Source: Vibrio hippocampi (GTDB taxonomy: Bacteria > Pseudomonadota > Gammaproteobacteria > Enterobacterales > Vibrionaceae). From it: 64,000 nt of DNA. Made by a program: the position numbers and the translations under genes. The notes beneath the pieces were generated by a model. It saw only the letters and a list, made by a program, of their open reading frames with translations, ran no database searches and had not been told where the DNA came from. How positions within the stretch are numbered: position 1 is the first letter of the stretch; each line of letters opens with the position of its first letter. The stretch spans positions 186,001 through 250,000 of the forward strand of contig NZ_CAKLCM010000002.1 of assembly GCF_921292975.1 (NCBI RefSeq). Reading direction: 5' to 3'. Positions 37,020 to 45,665 of the stretch are shown here, one piece after another.

Positions 37020-38156
37020 TTAATTTTGCTCGTATTGTCCGTTAACTATGGTGCTCTGAACGTGAAACTTGTGATCAAACACGGTTAAGTTCGCCACCAT
37101 CCCTTTTTTGATTTGACCCAGTTTGCTCTCCACACCAATTGCTTTGGCAGGATAGAGTGTGGCCATTCTCAATGCTTCGTCCAAAGCTATGCCTGCATAT
37201 TCTACCGTGTTTTGTACCGCTTCAATCATGGTCAGTGCGGAACCACCTAAAGTGTTGTTTTCATCAACACACTTTCCATCTCTGTAATATACTTTCTTCC
37301 CGACAAAAATAAAGTAATCCATCTCAGCACCGGCTGGTGCTGTGGCATCGGTCACTAACACGAGCTTATCGCCCTTTAGTCTGTGCGCTAAACGTATGTT
37401 GGCGTAATCGACATGAAATCCATCAACAATGACACCAGCGTACACATCTGGGGTATCAAAAATCGCGCCGACAGCACCGGGTTCGCGCCCCGTCATTGGG
37501 GTCATTGCGTTGAACAGATGAGTGGCAAATGTGATACCCGCGTCAAAACCGGCTCTTGCTTGCTGATAAGTGGCGTCGGTATGCCCTATAGAAACCACAA
37601 TGCCAGCTTTTGCTAGTTGCTCGATATGTCGAGCCTCGTTCAACTCGGGAGCGAGGGTCACTTTGGCGACGAGATCTCGGTTGGCACAGATCAAATCGAT
37701 CATTTCGTCACTTGAGTGGCGGATATAATCCGGGGAGTGAATACCTTTACGCGCTACATTGAGGTAAGGACCTTCAAGGTGCAATCCAAGAGAATGATTT
37801 TGATGTTGGTTTTGATAGTCGCGAGCTGCTTGCAGCGCCAACTTCATATCTTCATCCGATGACGTGATAAGGGTCGGCAGAAAGCTAGTACAACCTGACT
37901 TGAGATTGGCTTTATGCATGATCTCGATGGTCTCGGCGGTGATGCTGTCATTGAACATAACACCACCACACCCATTCAGTTGTAAGTCGATAAAGCCGGG
38001 CGATAGGTTAGCACCGTTGAGATCGATGATCTCAAGGTGTTCAGGCAGTTCTTCCTGCGGTACAACAGAATCGATAGTTGTACCATCAATAACAACAGCA
38101 TGATCAACAAGAATGTCTTTGCCGGTGTAGATTTTGCAATTGGTTAATGCGTACAT
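37020..38156 (-). CDS. nagA: N-acetylglucosamine-6-phosphate deacetylase
   Basis: A 378-residue amidohydrolase that removes acetate from GlcNAc-6-phosphate to yield glucosamine-6-phosphate. Metal and catalytic motifs are visible: [25 protein letters not shown] (metal-binding glutamate), the histidines of [12 protein letters not shown] and [11 protein letters not shown], and the catalytic aspartate in [10 protein letters not shown]. Length is close to E. coli (382). First gene of nagAC. No deaminase nagB is next to it, unlike E. coli; it must lie elsewhere in the genome. Confidence 0.96.
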   Translation of the reverse strand: MYALTNCKIYTGKDILVDHAVVIDGTTIDSVVPQEELPEHLEIIDLNGANLSPGFIDLQLNGCGGVMFNDSITAETIEIMHKANLKSGCTSFLPTLITSSDEDMKLALQAARDYQNQHQNHSLGLHLEGPYLNVARKGIHSPDYIRHSSDEMIDLICANRDLVAKVTLAPELNEARHIEQLAKAGIVVSIGHTDATYQQARAGFDAGITFATHLFNAMTPMTGREPGAVGAIFDTPDVYAGVIVDGFHVDYANIRLAHRLKGDKLVLVTDATAPAGAEMDYFIFVGKKVYYRDGKCVDENNTLGGSALTMIEAVQNTVEYAGIALDEALRMATLYPAKAIGVESKLGQIKKGMVANLTVFDHKFHVQSTIVNGQYEQN

Positions 38157-38278
38157 AGTTGATGATTCCTAAATTTTCAATTTCATATACCTAAGTAGAT
38201 TGACGCTTGAAAGATGCTCAAATTACTTAGGTATATTGTTGTTTGACTGCTGAAACAACGGACTCGAGACTCGAATGA

Positions 38279-38310
38279 CCATTCCACTTGTGAGCCATTC
38301 CACTTGTGAA
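38279..38310. repeat. 16-bp tandem duplication in the nag region
   Basis: CCATTCCACTTGTGAG (38279-38294) and CCATTCCACTTGTGAA (38295-38310), 15 of 16 identical; a decayed third copy (CCTTGCCACTGTGCGA) may follow to 38326. Confidence 0.85.
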
Positions 38311-38482
38311 CCTTGCCACTGTGCGACACTGCTTTTTTCCCAAGTGTTCCCACTATCTGTCATGCAATCATAACCACACAAAGAAGATTATTTAGATGAT
38401 AAAATAAGTTTTATGATCTAGCTAGCATATTAATCTAAATCTCACCATTTTAGGGGATCTAAGTCACATTATTACTGGGTAT

Positions 38483-38499
38483 AATTTGCGATGCGAATT
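38483..38499. promoter_or_regulatory. Possible NagC operator upstream of nagE
   Basis: AATTTGCGATGCGAATT, a dyad with AATT and GC arms, 83 bases upstream of the nagE start. Position and AT-GC-GC-AT layout suit a NagC site, but I cannot score it against the consensus. Confidence 0.4.
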
Positions 38500-38506
38500 A
38501 ACTGAC

Positions 38507-38559
38507 ATATTCTTTGTAGGACTAATTTGAAGGGCTAAGATAAGTCCTACAAAGAATAT
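38507..38559 (+). other. Perfect 17-bp inverted repeat in the nagE leader
   Basis: Left arm ATATTCTTTGTAGGACT (38507-38523) and right arm AGTCCTACAAAGAATAT (38543-38559) are exact complements around a 19-base loop. The right arm ends 9 bases before the nagE ribosome binding site GGAGGG (38569-38574). As RNA it would be a very stable hairpin. The bases after it are TATTTATT, not a proper T-run. Confidence 0.9.
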
Positions 38560-38581
38560 TATTTATTCGGAGGGTAGTAAC

Positions 38582-40066
38582 GTGAATATACTAGGGTACT
38601 TTCAGAAAGTAGGTAAGGCATTGATGGTGCCGGTTGCTACTTTACCAGCGGCAGCAATATTAATGGGGATTGGTTATTGGATTGATCCTAATGGTTGGGG
38701 CGCGAACTCTGCGCTTGCGGCTTTCCTGATCAAAGCGGGTGCCGCAATTATCGACAATATGTCGGTGCTGTTTGCGGTTGGTGTTGCGTTTGGTATGTCT
38801 AAAGATAAAGACGGCTCGGCAGCACTGGCAGGTTTTGTTGGCTTTTTGGTGGTGACGACACTACTTTCTCCGGCAGCCGTGGCACAAATTCAGGGGATTG
38901 CGCCTGAAGCGGTGCCAGCGGCTTTTGCTAAGATTAATAACCAATTTGTCGGTATCCTAGTTGGTATTGTCTCGGCTGAAATCTACAATCGTTACTCGAC
39001 AGTTGAGCTGCACAAAGCGTTGGCTTTCTTCTCTGGTAAGCGTTTGGTGCCGATCTTGACCTCTTTTGCGGGTATTTTCATTGCTTTCATCTTGATGTAC
39101 GTTTGGCCGACGGTTTATAACTCATTGGTCTCGTTTGGCGAGTCGATTCAAGGTATGGGTTCTGTCGGCGCAGGTATCTACGCTTTCTTTAACCGCCTTC
39201 TTATTCCTGTCGGTCTACACCATGCACTAAACTCCGTATTCTGGTTTGATGTGGCGGGCATTAACGACATTCCTAATTTCCTTGGTGGCGCAAAGTCGAT
39301 TGCTGAGGGTGTTGCGGTTCAGGGTGTCACGGGTATGTACCAAGCGGGTTTCTTCCCAATTATGATGTTTGGTCTGCCAGGTGCAGCATTAGCTATCTAT
39401 CACACCTCTAAGTCAGAGAACAAAGAAAAAGTCGCTTCAATTATGATTGCCGCTGGTTTTGCCTCGTTCTTTACTGGTGTGACTGAGCCGCTTGAATTCT
39501 CATTTATGTTCTTGGCGCCAGTACTTTACTTGTTGCACGCGGTACTGACCGGTGTGTCAGTGTTCATCGCAGCATCGATGCAGTGGATTGCTGGTTTCGG
39601 TTTCTCAGCTGGTCTTGTGGACATGGTGTTATCAAGCCGCAACCCACTTGCTGTTAACTGGTACATGCTGATTGCGCAAGGTTTGGTTTTCTTCATGATT
39701 TACTACTCAGTGTTCCGCTTTGCGATAACCAAGTTCAACTTGAAGACACCGGGTCGTGAAGATGAAGATACGACAACTCGTGTGGTTGAAACGTCAGATA
39801 AAACCGAGCTCGCGGGTCACTACATCCAAGCGCTAGGTGGCAAAGAGAACTTAGCTTCCATTGATGCCTGTATCACTCGTCTTCGATTGGTACTGAATGA
39901 TGCTTCTTTGATGGACGAAAAACAATTGACCGCATTAGGTGCAGCGGGTGTGATTAAGCTTGGAAATGGCGCTGTCCAAGTGGTGCTTGGTCCCCTTGCT
40001 GAAATCATTGCCGGTGAGATGAATCAGTTGTGTGTTGATGATTTAGTGGTCAGCAAACAGCATTAA
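38582..40066 (+). CDS. nagE: GlcNAc-specific PTS transporter, EIICB
   Basis: A 494-residue phosphotransferase permease that imports and phosphorylates N-acetylglucosamine. Residues 1-about 390 form the membrane EIIC domain of the glucose/GlcNAc family (MVPVATLPAAAILMGIGYWI, LNSVFWFDVAGINDI, FFTGVTEPLEFSFMF). Residues about 415-490 form EIIB, with the phosphorylated cysteine C430 in IDACITRLRL. E. coli NagE (648) carries EIIA as well; here it is absent, so a separate EIIA such as Crr must donate phosphate. The start is GTG with GGAGGG 7 bases upstream. Divergent from nagAC. Confidence 0.95.
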   Translation: MNILGYFQKVGKALMVPVATLPAAAILMGIGYWIDPNGWGANSALAAFLIKAGAAIIDNMSVLFAVGVAFGMSKDKDGSAALAGFVGFLVVTTLLSPAAVAQIQGIAPEAVPAAFAKINNQFVGILVGIVSAEIYNRYSTVELHKALAFFSGKRLVPILTSFAGIFIAFILMYVWPTVYNSLVSFGESIQGMGSVGAGIYAFFNRLLIPVGLHHALNSVFWFDVAGINDIPNFLGGAKSIAEGVAVQGVTGMYQAGFFPIMMFGLPGAALAIYHTSKSENKEKVASIMIAAGFASFFTGVTEPLEFSFMFLAPVLYLLHAVLTGVSVFIAASMQWIAGFGFSAGLVDMVLSSRNPLAVNWYMLIAQGLVFFMIYYSVFRFAITKFNLKTPGREDEDTTTRVVETSDKTELAGHYIQALGGKENLASIDACITRLRLVLNDASLMDEKQLTALGAAGVIKLGNGAVQVVLGPLAEIIAGEMNQLCVDDLVVSKQH

Positions 40067-40084
40067 CCGCCGCTGATGTGTGAG

Positions 40085-40109
40085 AAAAGCCTCCTTGTGA
40101 GGCTTTTTT
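40085..40109 (+). terminator. Intrinsic terminator after nagE
   Basis: AAAAGCCTC-CTTGT-GAGGCTTTT followed by Ts, 19 bases after the stop. Confidence 0.9.
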
Positions 40110-40235
40110 GCGATTTAAAGACAAGGTTAACTAAAATAATCCAATGAAAGTGCGAGTTCTTGTTGAGCTTTTCAGAATAATTGTGGATCATTGCAGATTA
40201 TATTTCGACGATACTAAAACTTAGAGGTGTTATAG

Positions 40236-41903
40236 ATGAGTGAAGCTGAAGCTCGTCCATCGAACTTTATCCGTCAAATTATCGATAAAGATTTAGCTGA
40301 TGGTAAGCATACCAGTGTCCATACCCGTTTTCCGCCAGAGCCAAACGGCTATCTGCATATCGGGCATGCAAAATCCATTTGTTTGAACTTTGGGATTGCT
40401 CAGGACTACCAGGGACAGTGCAACCTTCGCTTTGATGATACCAATCCAGAGAAAGAAGATGTTGAATACGTTGAGTCGATTAAAAACGATGTAAGCTGGT
40501 TGGGTTTTGACTGGTCTGGTGATATTTGCTACTCGTCAAACTACTTCGACAAGCTGTATGGTTATGCGGTAGAGCTGATCAACAAAGGTCTTGCTTACGT
40601 TGAAGAGTTAAGTGCTGATGAGATCCGTGAATATCGCGGTACGCTAACGCAGCCGGGTAAACTGAGCCCATATCGTGATCGTAGCGTCGAAGAAAACCTA
40701 GCGTTGTTTGAAAAAATGCGTGACGGTGGTTTCGAGGAAGGCAAGGCATGCCTGCGCGCTAAAATCGATATGTCGTCATCATTTATGGTGATGCGTGATC
40801 CGGTACTTTACCGTGTGCGTTTTGCTTCTCACCATCAAACCGGTGATAAGTGGTGCATCTATCCAATGTACGACTTCACTCACTGTATTTCTGATGCGCT
40901 GGAAGGGATTACACACTCACTATGTACCCTTGAATTCCAAGACAACCGTCGTCTTTACGACTGGGTGTTAGAGAACATCACTATCGACTGCCAACCTCGT
41001 CAATACGAGTTCAGCCGTCTAAACCTTGAATACACCGTGATGTCTAAGCGTAAGCTAAGCCAACTAGTGACTGAAAAATTGGTTAATGGTTGGGATGACC
41101 CACGTATGCCAACGATTTCAGGTCTACGCCGTCGTGGTTTTACGCCAGCATCAATTCGCGAGTTTTGTAAGCGTATCGGTGTGACCAAGCAAGAGAACAT
41201 GATTGAATTTGGTTCTCTAGAATCTTGTGTTCGTGATGATCTTAACAGCAATGCACCGCGTGCAATGGCTGTGTTGGAGCCCATCAAGCTAGTGATTGAA
41301 AACTTCGAGCAGGACAAGGTTGAAACTTTGTCGATGGCTAACCACCCAAATAACGAAGAAATGGGTGTGCGTGAAGTGCCATTCACACGTGAAGTATGGA
41401 TCGAACGCGACGATTTCCGTGAAGAAGCGAACAAGAAGTATAAGCGTCTTGTTCTAGGCAAAGAAGTTCGTCTACGTGGTGCTTATGTGGTTAAAGCCGA
41501 GCGAATCGAGAAAGATGAAGCGGGCAATATCACGACGATTTTCTGTAGCTATGATCCAGAGACGCTTGGCAAAAATCCAGCGGATGGTCGCAAAGTAAAA
41601 GGTGTGATTCACTGGGTATCCGCAGACAAAGGTCTTCCAGCAGAAATCAGACTGTACGATCGCTTGTTTACCGTGGCTAACCCAGCGGCGGCAGACAACT
41701 TTGCGGAAACGATCAATCCAGAGTCACTGGTCACTCTTAACGGTTTTGTTGAGCCAAGCTTAGCGGAAGCGAAACCTGAAGCGGGTTTCCAGTTTGAGCG
41801 CACGGGGTACTTCTGTGCTGACTCGAAAGACTCTAAACCTGAGGCATTAGTGTTTAACCGCACTGTCGGTCTTCGTGATACTTGGGCCAAGATTGACGGC
41901 TAA
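40236..41903 (+). CDS. glnS: Glutaminyl-tRNA synthetase
   Basis: A 555-residue class I aminoacyl-tRNA synthetase that charges tRNA-Gln. The HIGH-type motif is HIGH in [15 protein letters not shown] (about residues 33-47), and the KMSKS-type motif is VMSKRKL (about residues 268-274). A catalytic domain is followed by the beta-barrel anticodon-binding region. Length is the same as E. coli (554). The start ATG follows GAGGTG. glnS also follows nagE in E. coli, so the arrangement is ancient. Confidence 0.98.
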   Translation: MSEAEARPSNFIRQIIDKDLADGKHTSVHTRFPPEPNGYLHIGHAKSICLNFGIAQDYQGQCNLRFDDTNPEKEDVEYVESIKNDVSWLGFDWSGDICYSSNYFDKLYGYAVELINKGLAYVEELSADEIREYRGTLTQPGKLSPYRDRSVEENLALFEKMRDGGFEEGKACLRAKIDMSSSFMVMRDPVLYRVRFASHHQTGDKWCIYPMYDFTHCISDALEGITHSLCTLEFQDNRRLYDWVLENITIDCQPRQYEFSRLNLEYTVMSKRKLSQLVTEKLVNGWDDPRMPTISGLRRRGFTPASIREFCKRIGVTKQENMIEFGSLESCVRDDLNSNAPRAMAVLEPIKLVIENFEQDKVETLSMANHPNNEEMGVREVPFTREVWIERDDFREEANKKYKRLVLGKEVRLRGAYVVKAERIEKDEAGNITTIFCSYDPETLGKNPADGRKVKGVIHWVSADKGLPAEIRLYDRLFTVANPAAADNFAETINPESLVTLNGFVEPSLAEAKPEAGFQFERTGYFCADSKDSKPEALVFNRTVGLRDTWAKIDG

Positions 41904-41926
41904 TCATGCGTCTATCTGTCCTTAAG

Positions 41927-41968
41927 GGCAGTCATTAGAAGCCAGTCATTATAAGTAGGTCATCAGAA
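41927..41968. repeat. Three 14-bp tandem units
   Basis: GGCAGTCATTAGAA (41927-41940), GCCAGTCATTATAA (41941-41954) and GTAGGTCATCAGAA (41955-41968), between the glnS stop and the terminator. Confidence 0.8.
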
Positions 41969-41983
41969 ATGGTGACTTACATA

Positions 41984-42012
41984 AAAAAACCTATCCATTG
42001 GATAGGTTTTTT
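41984..42012. terminator. Bidirectional terminator glnS / fur
   Basis: AACCTATCC-ATT-GGATAGGTT with A-run and T-run flanks, between convergent genes. Confidence 0.92.
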
Positions 42013-42055
42013 GCGTTTTATAAAGTGAAAATTATTAGCTGAGCAAAACCAACAA

Positions 42056-42502
42056 TTACTTCGCTTTATGTGCGTCTGGGTTGGTCTTGCACGCTCCACC
42101 GATACATTTACCATAAAGATATAGGCTGTGGTTGGTGAGTTCGATGCTGTAACGAGCGGCGATCTCTTTTTGACGAGCTTCAATCAAGTCGTCAGAGAAT
42201 TCGATAACCTCGCCACAATCTAAGCACACAAGGTGGTCGTGGTGGTGTTGCGTTGATAGTTCAAACACTGACTTACCGCCTTCAAAGTGGTGACGGGTAA
42301 CGATTCCAGCATCATCAAATTGGTTCAAAACGCGGTAAACGGTGGCAAGACCGATCTCTTCACCGATATCGATGAGTTTTTTATACAGATCTTCTGCACT
42401 AATATGTTGGAATTCTGGTTTCTGCAGTACTTCCAAAATTTTTAGCCTAGGTAGGGTGACTTTAAGTCCCGCATCCTTAAGAGCTTTATTGTTGTCTGAC
42501 AT
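42056..42502 (-). CDS. fur: Ferric uptake regulator Fur
   Basis: A 148-residue iron-sensing repressor. The N-terminal winged helix has the recognition region EEIGLATVYRVLNQFDDAGI. The C-terminal metal/dimer domain has the histidine cluster HHFEGG and HHHDH (residues 71-90), and two cysteine pairs, C93-x2-C96 and C133-x4-C138. Length is like V. cholerae Fur (150). With Fe2+ it represses siderophore, haem uptake and small-RNA genes. No obvious Fur box was seen in its own upstream region. The gene is monocistronic and divergent from the DUF4442 gene. Confidence 0.98.
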   Translation of the reverse strand: MSDNNKALKDAGLKVTLPRLKILEVLQKPEFQHISAEDLYKKLIDIGEEIGLATVYRVLNQFDDAGIVTRHHFEGGKSVFELSTQHHHDHLVCLDCGEVIEFSDDLIEARQKEIAARYSIELTNHSLYLYGKCIGGACKTNPDAHKAK

Positions 42503-42689
42503 ATACTTTCCTGTGGTGGGCTGCAGTTATAAACAGATTTTATAATCGATACATTATAGGGTACTAATACAAAACAATAAACCGCGAACTTCAAGGGGTT
42601 ACTTACTATAGCCTGAGAAAGAGCGCTATGTCACTTTACAATCACATCTGACCAGTTACAATTTATTTACATTTGTAAGGGTGGTTAGC

Positions 42690-43208
42690 ATGGATAGACG
42701 AATAGAAAAGTGGTACAGGCCAAAGTGGGTCAAGCTCGCGCTTAATCTTTGGCCGCCGTTTTGGGGAGCAGGCATTCGTATTGTCAGCATTAGTGAAGAC
42801 TTTACCTGTGTCAAAGTACGATTGAAATTTCGCTGGTGGAACAAAAATGTCAATCGTTCACAGTATGGAGGCAGTATTTTCTCCATGACGGATCCCATCT
42901 ATACGTCGATGTTAATTGGTATTTTGCGTGAAGAGTATTACGTGTGGGACAAAGAGGCGAGCATTGATTTTATTAGCCCCGGACTTTCCTACCTCGAAGC
43001 AGAATTTATTATTTCCCAATCTGTTGTCGATGATATCGTTCGACAAACGGCGACTGGCGAGAAGTGCTTTCCTGAGTTCACTACCCATATCACCGATAGT
43101 CAGGGAAAAATCGTTGCCACGATTCAGCGTAAACTGTACGTGCGTAAAAAGCGCAAGTATCGAGAAAAACCGCTCTCGGATAACGAAGAAATATCGACAT
43201 CTCAATAA
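42690..43208 (+). CDS. DUF4442 (hotdog-fold) protein
   Basis: A 172-residue protein of the DUF4442 family, related to hotdog-fold acyl-CoA thioesterases. The pattern IRIVSISEDFTCVKVRLKF, then WNKNVNRSQYGGSIFSMTDPIYTSML, is the family core; the N-x-x-G-x-x-x-x-x-x-x-D/E helix is the usual catalytic position, with the aspartate in MTDP. The substrate is unknown. A GTG at 42681 is in frame, but the ATG at 42690 is better placed behind TAAGGGTGG. The basic C-terminus (RKKRKYREK) is noteworthy. It shares a terminator with fldA. Confidence 0.8.
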   Translation: MDRRIEKWYRPKWVKLALNLWPPFWGAGIRIVSISEDFTCVKVRLKFRWWNKNVNRSQYGGSIFSMTDPIYTSMLIGILREEYYVWDKEASIDFISPGLSYLEAEFIISQSVVDDIVRQTATGEKCFPEFTTHITDSQGKIVATIQRKLYVRKKRKYREKPLSDNEEISTSQ

Positions 43209-43245
43209 AAAATGCCTCCGTTCATTCATGAAGGAGGCATTTTTG
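43207..43245. terminator. Bidirectional terminator DUF4442 / fldA
   Basis: AATGCCTCC...GGAGGCATT around a 13-base loop, with A-run and T-run flanks, between convergent genes. The A-run overlaps the DUF4442 stop codon. Confidence 0.9.
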
Positions 43246-43265
43246 TTACGAAAATGATCGAATGA

Positions 43266-43799
43266 TTAGTCTTCGAGTTCCGACAGACACATCTCTTCAT
43301 AAAGTTGCTTAGTCCAGTTACTCACACGTTCTTCAGTGAGTTCTGGTTGACGATCTTCATCGATACATAGACCAACAAATTGTGACTCATCGCCTTCGAC
43401 GAGTGCTTTAGACGCTTCAAACTCGTAACCGTCGGTTGAAGTTTGACCAATGATAGTGCCACCTTTCGCTTCAACGACATCGCGGACAGTACCCATTGCG
43501 TCACAGAAGTACTCTGCGTAATCTTCTTGGTCACCACAACCAAAGATAGCAACCAGTTTGGTTGAGAAATCGATGGCTTCTAGCTCTGGGAAAAAGTCAT
43601 CCCAATCGGCTTGTGCTTCACCGTAATACCAAGTTGGGATACCCAGAAGCAGTAGATCAAAGTTGTCGATGTCTTCTTTGCTACTTTTTGCGATATCTTG
43701 TACGTGAACGAGTTGTTTACCCAATTCTTTTTGGATCATCTTTGCAATAGCTTCTGTATTACCAGTATCACTACCAAAGAATAGACCTACACTTGCCAT
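43266..43799 (-). CDS. fldA: Flavodoxin FldA
   Basis: A 177-residue FMN-binding electron carrier. The phosphate-binding loop GSDTGNTEAIA is at residues 9-19, with isoalloxazine-flanking residues in IPTWYYGEAQADWDDF and FGCGDQEDYAEYFCDAMG. Length fits the long-chain flavodoxins (E. coli FldA 176). It supplies electrons to enzymes such as methionine synthase, biotin synthase and IspG/IspH. It lies near fur as in E. coli, where the two are neighbours. A 59-base gap separates it from the DUF2788 gene upstream, which may be co-transcribed. Confidence 0.96.
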   Translation of the reverse strand: MASVGLFFGSDTGNTEAIAKMIQKELGKQLVHVQDIAKSSKEDIDNFDLLLLGIPTWYYGEAQADWDDFFPELEAIDFSTKLVAIFGCGDQEDYAEYFCDAMGTVRDVVEAKGGTIIGQTSTDGYEFEASKALVEGDESQFVGLCIDEDRQPELTEERVSNWTKQLYEEMCLSELED

Positions 43800-43858
43800 A
43801 GATTCAGTACCTTTTCAAATTCTCTGATGGGGTAGTTTTATTACGCGTTAATCATGTT

Positions 43859-44080
43859 TTAACTTAGCCCCGAGCCTTCCCAGCTAAGCTGTATAAGACC
43901 TTTTGCTATAAATCCTGCACACCCTAAAAACAGTACAAGCCAAACGATACGACGTCCAAAAACCGGCACATTGCCTTGTTTTAATACATCTTTGATTGCC
44001 ATACCAATCAAAAAGAAGATGGCAGCAAATAATAAATCGAGTCCTATGGACTCCAACTTATCAATGTAGTCGTATAGCAT
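43859..44080 (-). CDS. DUF2788 small membrane protein
   Basis: A 73-residue protein with two hydrophobic helices (about residues 16-31, LLFAAIFFLIGMAIKD, and 45-64, IVWLVLFLGCAGFIAKGLIQ). This matches the DUF2788 family, found in many gammaproteobacteria next to fldA or ybfF. Function unknown. The start has a weak ribosome binding site (AAGGAAC). Confidence 0.72.
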   Translation of the reverse strand: MLYDYIDKLESIGLDLLFAAIFFLIGMAIKDVLKQGNVPVFGRRIVWLVLFLGCAGFIAKGLIQLSWEGSGLS

Positions 44081-44182
44081 GGTGTTCCTTGTATGCCAAA
44101 AATGCTAACGCTGAACTATATCATTGTTGGAACACAAAGTTAATGACTCTTATTGTCATCTGAATATTCGCTTTCAATGATC

Positions 44183-44947
44183 TTAATGACCTAAAAATTT
44201 ACGCATACTTCGCAGCACTTCAATCGGCTTTTCGGCATGTAACCAATGCCCAGTGTTGGCAATGATGTGCGCTTTAGCGTTGTTGAACTGTGCTTGAATT
44301 TGCGGTTGATGTTCAGATAGAAGGTAGTCGGAATCCCCGCCTTTGACAAACAGCGTAGCCACATCAGTTTGTTCAATTGGCTGCCAGTCAAGAATGTTCA
44401 TATACTCTTGCTTTAATGTTTCAAGATTAAACTTCCAGCACATATTGCCATCCTGTTTGTCTAAGGATTTGGCTAAAAATTGGCGCACACCTTCTAATTC
44501 GATATGTTTTGCCATCAATGCGAGGGCACTGCGCCGATCCGGTACGGGGTTGTTCGCCACTTCAGTTAACCCAGCTAGGACCGCATCATGCCGCCGCTGA
44601 AGATATTTTACCGGCGCCATATCCAATACGATCAATTTGTCGATTGTTAACGGTAAATCGCACAACTTCATCGCCACCTTGCCACCCATAGAGTGACCGA
44701 CCACAATGGGATTATCGATGTTGAGATGCTTAAGGAGTTCTGCAACATCTTGTGCCATTGCTGGGTAGTTATGCTGGGAACGATGAAAGGACTGACCGTG
44801 GTTGCGCAAATCAATGCTGACAACATCAAAGTCCTGTTTTAGGTCGCGAGCAAGCACCCCTAAATTGTTCAGATCACCAAAAAGACCGTGTAGCAGAATC
44901 AGTGGTTTTCCTTGACCTTCTCTTTTGTAATTTAATAAAGCTGACAT
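44183..44947 (-). CDS. ybfF: YbfF-family alpha/beta hydrolase (esterase)
   Basis: A 254-residue cytoplasmic esterase/acyl-CoA thioesterase. The oxyanion region is ILLHGLFGDLNNLGVLARDL, the nucleophile serine is in VVGHSMGGKVAM, and the C-terminal catalytic histidine is in ANTGHWLHAEKP. The frame runs back to an ATG at 44986, but the ATG at 44947 (MSALLNYKREGQG) aligns with the family N-terminus. Neither has a clear ribosome binding site. It is divergent from seqA, as in E. coli. The alternative upstream start would add 13 residues and overlap the seqA leader. Confidence 0.9.
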   Translation of the reverse strand: MSALLNYKREGQGKPLILLHGLFGDLNNLGVLARDLKQDFDVVSIDLRNHGQSFHRSQHNYPAMAQDVAELLKHLNIDNPIVVGHSMGGKVAMKLCDLPLTIDKLIVLDMAPVKYLQRRHDAVLAGLTEVANNPVPDRRSALALMAKHIELEGVRQFLAKSLDKQDGNMCWKFNLETLKQEYMNILDWQPIEQTDVATLFVKGGDSDYLLSEHQPQIQAQFNNAKAHIIANTGHWLHAEKPIEVLRSMRKFLGH

Positions 44948-45040
44948 TTTTCTGTTATTCGTGATGTGTTTAACGTGGAGGTTCATAAAGGAACTCGTTA
45001 TAATCAGTCAGAGTTTAAACATAGAGATTGTGAAAAGCGA

Positions 45041-45577
45041 ATGAAAACAATTGAGGTTGATGAGGATCTATACCGTTACATTGCCAGTCAAACCCACCAC
45101 ATTGGTGAGAGTGCTTCAGATATCTTAAGACGTCTGCTTAATGTTGATGCCTCTGAAACGGAACAGAAACCGGCTACCGCGAAAACTATTGTTGTCAGCA
45201 AAGATGTCCCGGCACCGGTATTTGAGAAAACCGATGCAGTTAAAGAGATCCGCTCATTGTTGATTTCTGATGAGTTTGCAGGACTTAACAAAGCGATTGA
45301 TCGTTTTATGCTGGTATTGTCAACGCTGTATCGTATTGAGCCAACCAGTTTTGCCGAGGCAACTCAGGTTAAAGGTCGTAAGCGCGTATATTTTGCCAAT
45401 GATGAACAAACCTTATTGGCGAGTGGCACCACCACCAAACCAAAATCCATTCCTAATACACCGTTTTGGGTCATAACGAATACCAATACAAGTCGAAAAC
45501 GGCAGATGGTTGAACAGGTGATGACGATGATGTTACTTCCCGCGGAAGTCATCGAAAAGGTCACCAACGCTATCTAG
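45041..45577 (+). CDS. seqA: SeqA, negative regulator of replication initiation
   Basis: A 178-residue protein that binds clusters of hemimethylated GATC and sequesters newly replicated origins. The N-terminal oligomerisation segment MKTIEVDEDLYRYIASQTHHIGESASDILRRLL is the family start, here split by helix boundaries. The C-terminal DNA-binding domain has KGRKRVYFA and NTNTSRKRQMV. The frame is open from 44966, but the ATG at 45041 alone gives the conserved start. The ribosome binding site is poor. Followed by pgm, as in E. coli; an attenuator-like hairpin lies between them. Confidence 0.96.
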   Translation: MKTIEVDEDLYRYIASQTHHIGESASDILRRLLNVDASETEQKPATAKTIVVSKDVPAPVFEKTDAVKEIRSLLISDEFAGLNKAIDRFMLVLSTLYRIEPTSFAEATQVKGRKRVYFANDEQTLLASGTTTKPKSIPNTPFWVITNTNTSRKRQMVEQVMTMMLLPAEVIEKVTNAI

Positions 45578-45590
45578 GATTTAGCTTTCA

Positions 45591-45631
45591 CCTCATAATG
45601 TTCATATTTAATGGATATTATGAGGTTTTTT
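45591..45631 (+). terminator. Terminator or attenuator between seqA and pgm
   Basis: CCTCATAAT (45591-45599) pairs with ATTATGAGG (45617-45625), followed by six Ts. It lies inside the seqA-pgm pair, so it may reduce rather than abolish read-through. Confidence 0.7.
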
Positions 45632-45665
45632 ACTTTTTAGCTTAATTTTTAAAAGGACGTCCCCT

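Larger units (their letters stand above)
38157..38581. other. Divergent nagA-nagE control region
   Basis: A 425-base non-coding region. From left to right it holds a 16-bp tandem duplication (38279-38310), an AT-rich stretch, a possible CRP half site (GTCACATT, 38463-38470), a dyad that may be a NagC operator (38483-38499), and a 17-bp inverted repeat in the nagE leader (38507-38559). No ORF with a ribosome binding site was seen. Confidence 0.65.

Noticed and set aside
41000..41461. Minus-strand ORF of 153 codons inside glnS
   Set aside because: Antisense shadow of a fully conserved gene, rich in Ser and Arg, with no binding site.
42916..43257. Plus-strand ORF of 113 codons overlapping the DUF4442 gene
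   Set aside because: Shadow frame; the DUF4442 frame has family motifs and this one has none.
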